64,000 nt of DNA from Synechococcus sp. PCC 6312 (lineage in GTDB: Bacteria; Cyanobacteriota; Cyanobacteriia; Thermosynechococcales; Thermosynechococcaceae): contig NC_019680.1 in assembly GCF_000316685.1 (NCBI RefSeq), positions 2,729,501 to 2,793,500 of the forward strand. The letters run 5' to 3'. The notes under the pieces were generated by a model. That model was not told the origin of the DNA, did no database searches, and worked only from the letters and a program-made list of their open reading frames with translations. Position numbers and translations under genes: made by a program. Of the stretch, positions 33,080 through 39,656 are shown piece by piece (within the stretch, counting starts at the first letter, position 1; each line of letters begins with the position of its first letter).

Positions 33080-33186
33080 ATTTTTGTTGTTTTGATTTGA
33101 ACTTTACTGTGTCTGTTCTAGGGGAAGGCAATGGAGCGAACAAAGTGAGCGTGACCTGGGGGGGGCGGTTTTAGCATCCCCCCCAC

Positions 33187-33267
33187 GGCCGGTGACGGTG
33201 CGACAACTCTGACTCCCACCTTTCCGGCTGCTGTCCGTCACCGGCCGAGCGAGAGTTGAGGCGTAGT
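33187..33267. repeat. GGCCGGTGACGG...CCGTCACCGGCC inverted repeat, copy 1
   Basis: Perfect 12-base arms at 33187-33198 and 33235-33246 enclose 36 bases beginning TGCGACAACTCTGA. A fixed flank GAGCGAGAGTTGAGG follows. Same inner orientation as copy 3. Confidence 0.85.
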
Positions 33268-33331
33268 CAGGGAGCTTGAGGGCGGGTAAGAGTTTGGGAT
33301 TGATGCGAGATGGTGGTTTCGCCCTCAAGCG

Positions 33332-33401
33332 TGGGGTGCCGGGGCTGTGGCGATAGAGCTTGGGATAGGGAGTGATAGTTTATATCCACAGGGGCGGCAT
33401 T
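33332..33401. repeat. GGTGCCG...CGGCAT hairpin repeat, copy c
   Basis: Outer ends GTGCCGGGGC and GGGGCGGCAT; inner stem TGTGG...CCACA. Copy e has TGCGG...CCGCA at the same places, a paired change. Confidence 0.75.
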
Positions 33402-33469
33402 CGGATATTTAAGTTGATTTTTTAGCAGGACTCGCGAAGAAAGGAGAGGCTTTCGCCCCTCCCTGTCTG

Positions 33470-33616
33470 TTACTCGATTCCGAGTTTCCGTTTCCAGCCG
33501 ATGTACTCCTCTCGGATTGGTGTTGGCATCTCGTCGAGTGTGCCATCCAAGACTTGTTGGTGGATTTGTTGGTGGGGTGCCGGGGCGTTGGGGGCGGCAA
33601 CCTGGCCTGGGGGCAT
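33470..33616 (-). CDS. 48-residue protein translationally coupled to the J-domain gene
   Basis: ATG 33616 overlaps the J-domain stop by one base (TGATG). The protein starts MPPGQVAAPNAPAPHQQ, then has VLDGTLDEMPTPIREEYIGW and ends KRKLGIE. The C-terminal part looks like an ordinary folded helix. The Ala/Pro-rich start is encoded by a GGTGCCG...CGGCA repeat copy (33573-33599), so the repeat is read as coding sequence. A hairpin follows the stop. No family is recognised. Confidence 0.6.
   Translation of the reverse strand: MPPGQVAAPNAPAPHQQIHQQVLDGTLDEMPTPIREEYIGWKRKLGIE
33573..33599. repeat. GGTGCCG...CGGCA hairpin repeat, copy d (inside a gene)
   Basis: A short form in which GGTGCCGGGGC and GGGGGCGGCA are separated by only a few bases. 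It encodes part of the Ala/Pro start of the 48-residue protein. Confidence 0.6.
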
Positions 33617-34233
33617 CAATGCTGTTGTTGGGCCATCTCCCAGGCTTTTTGAATTTTGTCCCAATCTTTTCGATTACCCCCCACATCGGGATGGTTGGTT
33701 TTTGCCAGCTTCCGATAGGCTTCCTTTGCCTCATCCAGTGTGGCATTTGGACTGACTTTGAGAATTTGCCACCATTCCTCATCCGGTGAAATTGCTATGG
33801 GTGGCAGTGCGGCATAGCCTTGGAAGGATTGCTTTGTAGTACCGACTCCCCATCGTTCCTGGTCGCGCATTGCGCCCAGATGTGCTGCGATAGCAGCAAG
33901 GTTATCAGCGGCTCGGTTCCACTGGTCGCAGGGTAAACAGTAACTTTCGCCATCCAGTTCAAAATAGACTGCCACGCCGGAATCGTCCGGTTCTTTTTCG
34001 CTTCGCACAGTTCCTTTTTCGGTAACTGACCAGTTTGCCGTAACGATTACAGAGTCATGTGGGATGCGCCACTTTTGTCCGCTTTTTGTCCATAATTCGA
34101 TTTCTCGAATGAGCCGCCGTTTTGCCTCAGCAATCGTAATTGATTTGCCATCTTTGTTGAATCTAGCTTGTTTTTGGCTGAATTTAGGAGTTCGTGGTTG
34201 ACCGATAGGCCAATTTAGCTTTTCAAATTTCAT
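33616..34233 (-). CDS. J-domain (DnaJ-like) protein of the mobile region
   Basis: This is 205 residues from ATG 34233 (MKFEKLNWPIGQPRTPKF). The first 130 residues are unlike DnaJ. The last 70 form a J domain: WWQILKVSPNATLDEAKEAY, then LAKTNHPDVGG with the HPD needed to stimulate Hsp70. The J domain is C-terminal rather than N-terminal, as in plasmid and phage proteins that recruit host DnaK. A CCTACGG box lies 27 bases before the start. A 48-residue gene is coupled downstream. Confidence 0.85.
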   Translation of the reverse strand: MKFEKLNWPIGQPRTPKFSQKQARFNKDGKSITIAEAKRRLIREIELWTKSGQKWRIPHDSVIVTANWSVTEKGTVRSEKEPDDSGVAVYFELDGESYCLPCDQWNRAADNLAAIAAHLGAMRDQERWGVGTTKQSFQGYAALPPIAISPDEEWWQILKVSPNATLDEAKEAYRKLAKTNHPDVGGNRKDWDKIQKAWEMAQQQH

Positions 34234-34260
34234 TATCTTTATAAAGTAGATTTGACTATC

Positions 34261-34267
34261 CCGTAGG
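34261..34267 (-). promoter_or_regulatory. CCTACGG leader box (J-domain gene)
   Basis: CCTACGG on the minus strand 27 bases before ATG 34233. Just upstream is TATATATAGT, a good -10 box, which would place the transcript start inside or next to CCTACGG. Confidence 0.65.
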
Positions 34268-34294
34268 ACTATATATATTTTGGTTTGAAAAGTC

Positions 34295-34316
34295 AAAAAA
34301 GGGGGCCGAAGCCCCC
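34295..34316 (-). terminator. Intrinsic terminator of the 46-residue ORF
   Basis: On the minus strand GGGGGCTTCGGCCCCC is followed by six T. It lies eight bases beyond the stop of the short ORF at 34324. Confidence 0.9.
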
Positions 34317-34323
34317 ATGTGTA

Positions 34324-34464
34324 TCACCAGAAGCATGAGTAGTTTCGAGCAGCGATCAAAAACTTAGCCCAGGCGATTAACTCGAACTGGCTTTTAACGG
34401 TCGTGACGTACTTCAAGTTTGGCGTGAAGATCTCGAAGCTATAGAACGGAATGAGTTTAAACAT
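34324..34464 (-). CDS. 46-residue protein in a leader-ORF-terminator cassette
   Basis: ATG 34464 to TGA 34324 encodes MFKLIPFYSFEIFTPNLKYV, then QFELIAWAKFLIAA and ends SCFW. It is moderately hydrophobic. A strong terminator follows and a long conserved leader repeat (34498-34686) precedes it. No family is recognised. Confidence 0.55.
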   Translation of the reverse strand: MFKLIPFYSFEIFTPNLKYVTTVKSQFELIAWAKFLIAARNYSCFW

Positions 34465-34497
34465 TTTGGTATTGACCAAAGACAACGGAGTGGGAGA

Positions 34498-34686
34498 GAG
34501 CGATCATAGGTTGCATGAGTTGTCAGGAGACTGTGGAATAGATTGACGTACTAAGACTTACCGCTCCCCGACCTTGGGAGGGGCTGAAGGTGCTTGCACC
34601 GGAAGGAAAGCGGATAGTCGCAGTTGGTTCAATCCTATGCCGCAAAAGCTCTTGACGACAGCAACCGGATCGCTAGAATACGAAAC
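34498..34686 (-). repeat. Long leader repeat, copy 1
   Basis: A repeat of about 190 bases shared with 35482-35640 and 36206-36419. Conserved blocks on the plus strand: GAGCGATC, GACTGTGGAATAGAT, AAGACTTACCGCTCCCCGAC, GGAGGGGCTG, TATGCCGCAAAAGC and CTTGAC. CTCCC...GGGAG forms a hairpin. On the minus strand it ends just before the 46-residue ORF. No gene in 34465-34798. Confidence 0.8.
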
Positions 34687-34798
34687 CTGGCTTGTCACTT
34701 ATCAGTCCGACTTTCGCACCATTCGAGTAGTTCTTGGTATGAAATTAGGCATTTTCCGCTATTTTTATGATGTCGAACCGACACGCCATTATCAAGGA

Positions 34799-35005
34799 TC
34801 AGTATTCATACTTTGCATCTGTCAAGATATTTCCATCTTTCAAACCCTTGACTTTTTCCATGAATAGTTTTCCATTTGGCCCATATTCTTTTAAGAATTT
34901 TGCAAGTTGAATCCCGCCTTTTTCGGGTTCACCGTCTGATCTTTGGTAGTAAACCTCACGACTATTAAGTTTTTCACTGTTGAAAATGTATAGGCAACTG
35001 TTCAT
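34799..35005 (-). CDS. Hypothetical 68-residue protein
   Basis: ATG 35005 begins MNSCLYIFNSEKLNSREVYY, with GIQLAKFLKEYGPNGKLFM later and ending AKYEY. A CCTACGG box lies 25 bases before the start, which supports it as a real gene of this region. No family is recognised; it looks like a small alpha/beta protein. Confidence 0.6.
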   Translation of the reverse strand: MNSCLYIFNSEKLNSREVYYQRSDGEPEKGGIQLAKFLKEYGPNGKLFMEKVKGLKDGNILTDAKYEY

Positions 35006-35030
35006 TTTTTTCCAATTAACTCTAATTATC

Positions 35031-35037
35031 CGTAGGT
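35031..35037 (-). promoter_or_regulatory. CCTACGG leader box (68-residue gene)
   Basis: CCTACGG on the minus strand 25 bases before ATG 35005, after an A-rich tract. Confidence 0.6.
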
Positions 35038-35100
35038 TGTTTTTATTATTGGGAGCTTACAGGCGGTGTGAGAAATGGAGCGAATAAAACCGCCCCCCAC

Positions 35101-35180
35101 GGCCGGTGACGGACAATACCGGAAACGTGGAAATCAAAGTTATCTAGCCGTCACCGGCCGAGCGAGAGTTGAGGCGTAGT
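35101..35180. repeat. GGCCGGTGACGG...CCGTCACCGGCC inverted repeat, copy 2 (inner part inverted)
   Basis: The arms at 35101-35112 and 35148-35159 and the following flank match copies 1 and 3. The 35 inner bases match them only as reverse complement (for example CCGGAAAC here against GTTTCCGG in copy 3). Confidence 0.85.
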
Positions 35181-35209
35181 TGTGTTCCCTTGTTTTTGGG
35201 TACGAGCAT

Positions 35210-35240
35210 AAAAAAAGCCCAACCCTTTCGGGCCGGGCTA
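35210..35240 (-). terminator. Intrinsic terminator of the 60-residue ORF
   Basis: On the minus strand AGCCCGGCCCGAAAGGGTTG pairs back to GGGCT and is followed by seven T. It lies directly after the ORF ending at 35248. Confidence 0.85.
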
Positions 35241-35247
35241 GAAATTT

Positions 35248-35430
35248 TTAGTAGTGTCCTGGGCAGTCGTGGTAGTAATCCCGTTGCTCTAAGTAGTTTT
35301 TATACTCCTTATCGCCTTGCAGGTCTTCTTCCCACTGTTGCTGATCGATTGCATCCCAGTATGCTTCTGCGGCATCCCATGCGGCATCAATATCTAGGAT
35401 TTCTTGCAGGACTGAATTTTGTTCTGGCAT
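35248..35430 (-). CDS. Acidic 60-residue protein in a leader-ORF-terminator cassette
   Basis: ATG 35430 begins MPEQNSVLQEILDIDAAWDA, followed by EAYWDAIDQQQWEEDLQ and a tail YYHDCPGHY. It is strongly acidic and rich in Trp/Tyr. A terminator follows and a long leader repeat precedes it. No family is recognised. The charge would suit a protein that mimics DNA or binds a basic partner, but that is a guess. Confidence 0.65.
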   Translation of the reverse strand: MPEQNSVLQEILDIDAAWDAAEAYWDAIDQQQWEEDLQGDKEYKNYLEQRDYYHDCPGHY

Positions 35431-35481
35431 AGCTAACAACCAACTCAACGAAGGGGTCGTACAGGGGGCTACCCGTTGTCA

Positions 35482-35640
35482 AGGGAGGAAAGTGGAAGAT
35501 TGCGGTAATTAATTTGACGTTACGAAGACTTACCGCTCCCCGACTTTAGGAGGGGCTGTGGCGTCAGCGGAGGGAAAGTGGTTAGTCGCCGTTAGTCAAG
35601 TTTCATTCCGCAAGCTGGAGCGTACCCTTGACCAACGGGG
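35482..35640 (-). repeat. Long leader repeat, copy 2
   Basis: It shares AAGACTTACCGCTCCCCGAC, GGAGGGGCTG, GTTAGTCGC and CCCTTGAC with copies 1 and 3; the GACTGTGGAATAGAT block is diverged. On the minus strand it precedes the 60-residue ORF. Confidence 0.75.
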
Positions 35641-35755
35641 CAAAAAACAGGTCTTTTCCACTGCTTGCCCCCTGTAAACTTGCCGTCCCCGAGTTGGTTT
35701 CGATCAATCACAGGTACGGGAGGGGGTTTGGGGGAGGGAACGTCCCCCATCGGGT

Positions 35756-35823
35756 GGGGTGCCGGGGCTGCGGCTAGAGATGGTTGGGATAGCGAGAGAT
35801 GTTTATATCCGCAGGGGCGGTAT
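35756..35823. repeat. GGTGCCG...CGGTAT hairpin repeat, copy e
   Basis: Inner stem TGCGG...CCGCA replaces TGTGG...CCACA of copy c, and both contain GTTTATATCC. The outer right end is CGGTAT instead of CGGCAT. Confidence 0.75.
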
Positions 35824-35886
35824 GGAGCGAACAGAGTGAGCGTGACCTGGGGGGGCAAGGGGGGGCGGTTTTAGCATCCCCCCCAC

Positions 35887-35965
35887 GGCCGGTGACGGTG
35901 CGAGAACTCTGATTCCCAGTTTCCGGCTTCTACCGTCACCGGCCGAGCGAGAGTTGAGGCGTAGT
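35887..35965. repeat. GGCCGGTGACGG...CCGTCACCGGCC inverted repeat, copy 3
   Basis: Arms at 35887-35898 and 35933-35944 with 34 inner bases in the same orientation as copy 1. The flank GAGCGAGAGTTGAGG follows as in the other copies. Confidence 0.85.
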
Positions 35966-36050
35966 CGCGTCCCTTGCCTGGTAGGCATCACCGCTGATCG
36001 ATGTAACCTTAAGGGTCAAAAGGGTTCAAAACTGTGAACTTTTGGTAAGC

Positions 36051-36080
36051 AAAAAAACTCCCACCTTTCGGCGGGAGCTT
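36051..36080 (-). terminator. Intrinsic terminator of the 29-residue ORF
   Basis: On the minus strand GCTCCCGCCGAAAGGTGGGAG is followed by seven T, just after the short ORF at 36086. Confidence 0.88.
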
Positions 36081-36085
36081 GTTAG

Positions 36086-36175
36086 TTAGTTTTCGGCTTG
36101 CTCAAGGGCTTCTTGTAGCTCTGCCCAAGTGAGTTCGCCTTCGTCAAATGCGGTTAGAGCTTCGTCTAAAGTCAT
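36086..36175 (-). CDS. Acidic 29-residue protein in a leader-ORF-terminator cassette
   Basis: ATG 36175 to TAA 36086 encodes 29 residues starting MTLDEALTAFDEGELTW and ending LEQAEN. It is a short, very acidic, helical peptide. A terminator follows at once and leader repeat copy 3 precedes it. The same arrangement at 34324 and 35248 argues that it is expressed. No family is recognised. Confidence 0.5.
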   Translation of the reverse strand: MTLDEALTAFDEGELTWAELQEALEQAEN

Positions 36176-36205
36176 GGAGTTGTACCAACGCTACGCCGGA
36201 CGAGG

Positions 36206-36419
36206 GAGCGATCCTAGACTGCACGGACTGTCAAGGGACTGTGGAATAGATGTGGTTACAAGACTTACCGCTCCCCGACTGAAGGGAGGGGCTGACTGAG
36301 CAAAGCGTTGGCGTGAGCCTGCCGTAGGCATTGGGAAGGGAAGCAGTTAGTCGCTGTTGCCAAATCCTATGCCGCAAAAGCCCTTGACAGTAGCAGTCGG
36401 ATCGTTACACTACGAAACC
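36206..36419 (-). repeat. Long leader repeat, copy 3
   Basis: It shares GAGCGATC, GACTGTGGAATAGAT, AAGACTTACCGCTCCCCGAC, GGGAGGGGCTGA, ATCCTATGCCGCAAAAGC, CTTGACAGTAGCAGTCGGAT and ACGAAACC with copy 1. It precedes the 29-residue ORF on the minus strand. No gene is seen between 36176 and 36601. Confidence 0.8.
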
Positions 36420-36515
36420 AGTGTTAAGGTTCGTCAATTACAGGGACGGGGGGCGTGGGGGGGAAAGACTCAAAAAGAAGTTAAGCCCGATTAAGGCGTT
36501 CCGTATGGGGTGGGT

Positions 36516-36556
36516 GGGTGCCGGGGCTACGAGCGTAGCGAGTAAGGGGCGGCATT
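36516..36556. repeat. GGTGCCG...CGGCAT hairpin repeat, copy f
   Basis: GGGTGCCGGGGC to GGGGCGGCATT, with inner dyad TACG-AGCG-TAGCG between. The outer complementarity TGCCG/CGGCA is kept. Confidence 0.65.
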
Positions 36557-36601
36557 CTCATGGCCTGGTTAAAAAGCGAGATGCCTGGGACAAACATCCC
36601 G

Positions 36602-36775
36602 CTAGTAGCGGACAACCCGAACTGGCTTGCCAGCGGCTTTAGCCTCAGCGACCATATTCGCCGTGCCACGGCTAATGCCGTCCCAGAACACAACTGCTGC
36701 GTCACACGCCTGAGCCATGCTCCGATTGCGAACGGGGCCAGCCGAGCGACCCAGAGCGGCCCAATCAGCTCAAAC
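36602..36775 (-). pseudogene. SLOG/DUF2493-type protein, C-terminal remnant
   Basis: On the minus strand the frame ending at TAG 36602 encodes ADWAALGRSAGPVRNRSMAQ, then VVFWDGISRGTANMVAEAK and GKPVRVVRY. These are the conserved last 55 residues of the DUF2493/SLOG family (GPxRNxxM, WDGxSRGT, GKPVxV). A TGA stands directly before ADW and the N-terminal half is missing. SLOG proteins are thought to bind nucleotides. Confidence 0.78.
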
Positions 36776-37055
36776 AGTTTTCACAGCTTATTGAGTAATT
36801 GTCAAGAACAAGAGAAAAAGAGCTATTACGAAAGGAAAACCCTTGTCAGGCTCCCGATGTTCAGGTGGCATCGCGCTCAATAAGACGATTTGCTCTCTTG
36901 CAGGGTCTCCTACGCTTTTTCTTCAAAACCGTCGTTTGGGCATTGAGCATAAACCTTCTTGCCGGATTGATATAGAGGCTTATTACTTTACGGGTTCTTG
37001 ACTTCCTTTGTTTAGGGTGAACCTACAAATCGAAATTGCATGGAGACTTCACCTT
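36776..37055. other. Gene-free stretch before the PepSY gene
   Basis: No coding or repeat signal is recognised, apart from the leader of the PepSY gene, with TTGACT near 37000 as a possible -35 box. Confidence 0.4.
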
Positions 37056-37565
37056 ATGAAAAACTCAACAAAATTTATCGTGATTGGGACACTGCTAGGA
37101 ACCCTGGGACTTGCTGGGATGGCACGATTTGCCTTTGCTGGCCCAGCCCAGCCACCCTATGCCACCATCCCTGAGCAACACGACAATAAATTGACGGCTC
37201 AAGTCGGCAATGGTAATAAAGTAACGAACGACGGTGTTAAAGAAGCCGCCGCAGACCAACGGGAATCTGGCAAACTGCAAGCTCTAGCTAAAGTCACACC
37301 CCAGCAAGCTCAACAGGCGGCTGAGTCTGCACAAGGCGGACAGGCTAAAAATGTGAAGCTAGAAAACGAAAATGGCAACTTGGTCTACACAGTTGACATC
37401 GGCAATAAAGAAGTGACAGTGGATGCTGGCAACGGCAAAGTTCTGTTTACCGAAACTGCCAACCAAGAAAATAAAGCTAATGAAGCAAATCATCCCCGCA
37501 GCAGCATTCAGGTCTCTGAAGCCCCTGGTGGTGATGGCGACGGTGAAACCAATGACGATGGCTAG
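37056..37565 (+). CDS. PepSY-domain secreted protein
   Basis: This is 169 residues from ATG 37056 (MKNSTKFIVIGTLLGTLGLA), with a signal peptide ending near FAFA. Residues 80-135 are PepSY-like: KVTPQQAQQAAESAQGG, then VKLENENGNLVYTVDIGNKE and VDAGNGKVLFTE. The tail is acidic and Gly-rich. PepSY domains are thought to restrain or bind partners in the cell envelope. It opens a set of membrane genes and may be controlled by the two-component pair at 40755-42718. Confidence 0.85.
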   Translation: MKNSTKFIVIGTLLGTLGLAGMARFAFAGPAQPPYATIPEQHDNKLTAQVGNGNKVTNDGVKEAAADQRESGKLQALAKVTPQQAQQAAESAQGGQAKNVKLENENGNLVYTVDIGNKEVTVDAGNGKVLFTETANQENKANEANHPRSSIQVSEAPGGDGDGETNDDG

Positions 37566-37703
37566 TACAGCAGGCTAAAAGCCTGATAGTGGTTGTGCTC
37601 CCTAGCAACCTGTCAATCAGCTTTTGCTGAGGAGCTTTTTGATGTCTGCTCTATGCCATTACCCATCGTTCAAAGTTAAATGCCGACAGAGAAAGGATAA
37701 ATC

Positions 37704-38435
37704 ATGAGTAAACTGCCACAAATCACTGCTTTTTTCTGGATCATGAAAATCTGTGCCACTACCCTAGGAGAAACGGCAGGAGATCTTTTATCAATGACGC
37801 TACATGTGGGCTACGCGGTTAGTTCTACGATATTAATTGGAGTGTTTTTAGCGACTCTTGCGACTCAATTGGGATCGAAAAGCTATCACCCATTGCTTTA
37901 TTGGACTGTCATCCTTTCAACCAGCACGGCTGGAACAACAATTTCAGATTATATGGATCGCACTTTGAAGCTGGGCTATGCCAACGGGTCTATGATTTTA
38001 GTCACGCTTCTGTTGGTTATGTTGGCGTACTGGAAATTCAGTGTTGGGTCTTTATCAGTTACAAACATCAAAACACCTAAAGTTGAGTTCTTTTATTGGA
38101 CAACAATTCTAATTTCAAATACATTAGGGACTGCCTTAGGAGACTTTTTAGCCGATACTTCTGGACTTGGTTTTGCAGGAGGAGCACTGCTAATTTCTAG
38201 CTTGCTTGCCTTGGTAATGGCGGCACATTATTTTACTGAAATTTCCCCAATTATTTTATTTTGGATTGCGTTTGTTCTTACCCGACCTTTAGGCGCAACA
38301 TTTGGAGATGTTCTGACAAAAAACCATGAAAAAGGTGGACTCGGTTACGGTACAGTCGGCTCATCAATAGTTCTTTTATCAATCCTTGGAGTCTGTATTT
38401 TGTTCACAACTTTAAAACAGAAAAGACTAGCTTAG
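37704..38435 (+). CDS. COG4705-type multi-helix membrane protein, first paralogue
   Basis: This 243-residue protein has about eight helices and an internal repeat: ICATTLGETAGDLLSMTLHV near the start and NTLGTALGDFLADTSGLGFA after the middle, with GTTISDY and RPLGATFGDVLTK as shorter versions. This G-E/D-x-x-x-D pattern within helices is typical of COG4705. The acidic residues in the membrane could bind cations, but the function is not established to my knowledge. A paralogue follows 48 bases later. Confidence 0.8.
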   Translation: MSKLPQITAFFWIMKICATTLGETAGDLLSMTLHVGYAVSSTILIGVFLATLATQLGSKSYHPLLYWTVILSTSTAGTTISDYMDRTLKLGYANGSMILVTLLLVMLAYWKFSVGSLSVTNIKTPKVEFFYWTTILISNTLGTALGDFLADTSGLGFAGGALLISSLLALVMAAHYFTEISPIILFWIAFVLTRPLGATFGDVLTKNHEKGGLGYGTVGSSIVLLSILGVCILFTTLKQKRLA

Positions 38436-38483
38436 GTTAGAGTTTCTAATGATCGAAAACAATAAATTGGTAATAGAAAGACA

Positions 38484-39251
38484 ATGAATAAATTATTTAA
38501 CAGGGTTCCAGAAGTTACGGCTACCTTCTGGATTATCAAGATTTTGGCAACTACAGTAGGTGAAACTGCGGCAGATTTTCTATCAGTAAACCTAAAGCTT
38601 GGTCTAAATGTTACATCCTATATGATGAGCGGTATTTTATTCCTTCTGCTCTTGAATCAGTTTAGGCTTAAACGCTATGTCCTTCTAAGTTACTGGATTG
38701 TAGTTGTTTTTATGAGTATTACTGGTACGCTGATTACAGATAGTTTGGTAGACAATTTTAGGATAAATCTAGCAACAACTACAATAGTTTTTAGCATTAT
38801 TTTATTGATAGTTTTTGTGCTCTGGTACTCAAACGAGAAGACCTTAGCGATGCACTCCATCAACACAGCTAAAAGAGAGCTATTCTACTGGGCAGCTATT
38901 TTATTTACATTTGCCTTGGGCACTGCAACAGGAGACTTTCTAGCAGAGGCTTTGAAGTTAGGCTACACTCAAGCAGCATTAATATTTGGCGCTTCAATTT
39001 CAGCAATAACAGCCGCTTACTATTACTTTGGCATGAATGCAGTTTTAGCATTTTGGCTGGCTTATATTTTGACCCGTCCGCTGGGAGCATCTATCGGCGA
39101 TCTACTATCTCAGCCTACTAAAAATGGTGGTTTTGGTTGGGGTACGGTCGGCACTAGTATTCTTTTTCTTTCTGTAATTACAAGTCTGATTATTTACTTA
39201 AGCCTTAAGCAGAAGAAACCAGCATCATTACCAATCGATCAACGAAAATGA
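38484..39251 (+). CDS. COG4705-type multi-helix membrane protein, second paralogue
   Basis: This 255-residue protein aligns over its length with its upstream neighbour (ILATTVGETAADFLSVNLKL, FALGTATGDFLAEALKLGYT, LTRPLGASIGDLLSQPTKNG). The pair looks like a tandem duplication that has diverged; both keep the acidic membrane residues. They may work as a heterodimer. Start ATG 38484 gives the same N-terminal alignment as the first copy. Confidence 0.8.
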   Translation: MNKLFNRVPEVTATFWIIKILATTVGETAADFLSVNLKLGLNVTSYMMSGILFLLLLNQFRLKRYVLLSYWIVVVFMSITGTLITDSLVDNFRINLATTTIVFSIILLIVFVLWYSNEKTLAMHSINTAKRELFYWAAILFTFALGTATGDFLAEALKLGYTQAALIFGASISAITAAYYYFGMNAVLAFWLAYILTRPLGASIGDLLSQPTKNGGFGWGTVGTSILFLSVITSLIIYLSLKQKKPASLPIDQRK

Positions 39252-39315
39252 TTCGCGATCGCCTTCTCAATCTTAATTTTTCTATTTGTGACCTAGTGAT
39301 ATCGAGGTAATTTAC

Positions 39316-39570
39316 ATGACCAGCCGTAAATCTTCCGAATTCCGCCAATTTCATCAGGCAATTGCGCCCCTTGTAGCGCTGCCACTGTTGCTCACCGCAA
39401 TTACAGGTTCGATTTACCAAATCACAGACCTTTCAGGAAACGAATCCAAGTGGTTACTAGAGATGGACAAGGGTATTTTTGGCATCCTGAAGCCGGAAGC
39501 CATGTATCCATTTCTTAATGCCCTAGGCTTATTTGCATTGCTTGGTACCGGGATTTCGATGTGGTTATAA
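39316..39570 (+). CDS. Small PepSY-TM-like membrane protein
   Basis: This 84-residue protein begins MTSRKSSEFRQFHQAIAPLV and has two helices (about 17-36 and 65-83), with YQITDLSGNESKWLLEMDKG between them. HQ...PLLLTAITGSIYQI resembles the first helix of PepSY-TM proteins. In cyanobacteria such short proteins occur beside PepSY genes and two-component systems. Exact function is unknown. Confidence 0.68.
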   Translation: MTSRKSSEFRQFHQAIAPLVALPLLLTAITGSIYQITDLSGNESKWLLEMDKGIFGILKPEAMYPFLNALGLFALLGTGISMWL

Positions 39571-39656
39571 ATGCGTCGCAGTCCTAGAAGACGACTGGAG
39601 GAAAGTTAAGAGCTGGGATGCTCAGATAATTTTGTTGTAGAGAATTGAGGCTATAC

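Larger units (their letters stand above)
33113..33469. other. Repeat-filled intergenic space
   Basis: No gene is supported. In order it holds CTGTTCTAGGGG (33113-33124), the GAGCGAAC...CCCCCCCA segment (33132-33183), the GGCCGGTGACGG inverted repeat copy 1 (33187-33267), and the GGTGCCG...CGGCAT hairpin copy c (33332-33401). A hairpin AGGGGCGAAAGCCTCT at 33449-33464 may end the upstream J-domain transcript. Confidence 0.65.
35431..36050. other. Repeat-filled intergenic space
   Basis: No gene is supported. It contains leader repeat copy 2 (35482-35640), hairpin copy e (35756-35823), the GAGCGAAC...CCCCCCCA segment (35825-35883) and the GGCCGGTGACGG repeat copy 3 (35887-35965). A plus-strand hairpin GGGTTC...GTGAAC lies at 36020-36039. 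Confidence 0.7.

Noticed and set aside
33267..33782. 171-residue minus-strand ORF across repeats and the J-domain gene
   Set aside because: Out of frame with the J-domain protein and made largely of repeat sequence rich in Arg, Pro and Thr.
35592..35858. 88-residue minus-strand ORF in the repeat block
   Set aside because: It runs over leader repeat and hairpin copies. The Pro-rich product has no start context. Kept only as a rival explanation for the hairpin family.
36421..36883. Three overlapping ORFs on both strands
   Set aside because: The frame with family similarity here is the SLOG remnant on the minus strand; the others are shadows.
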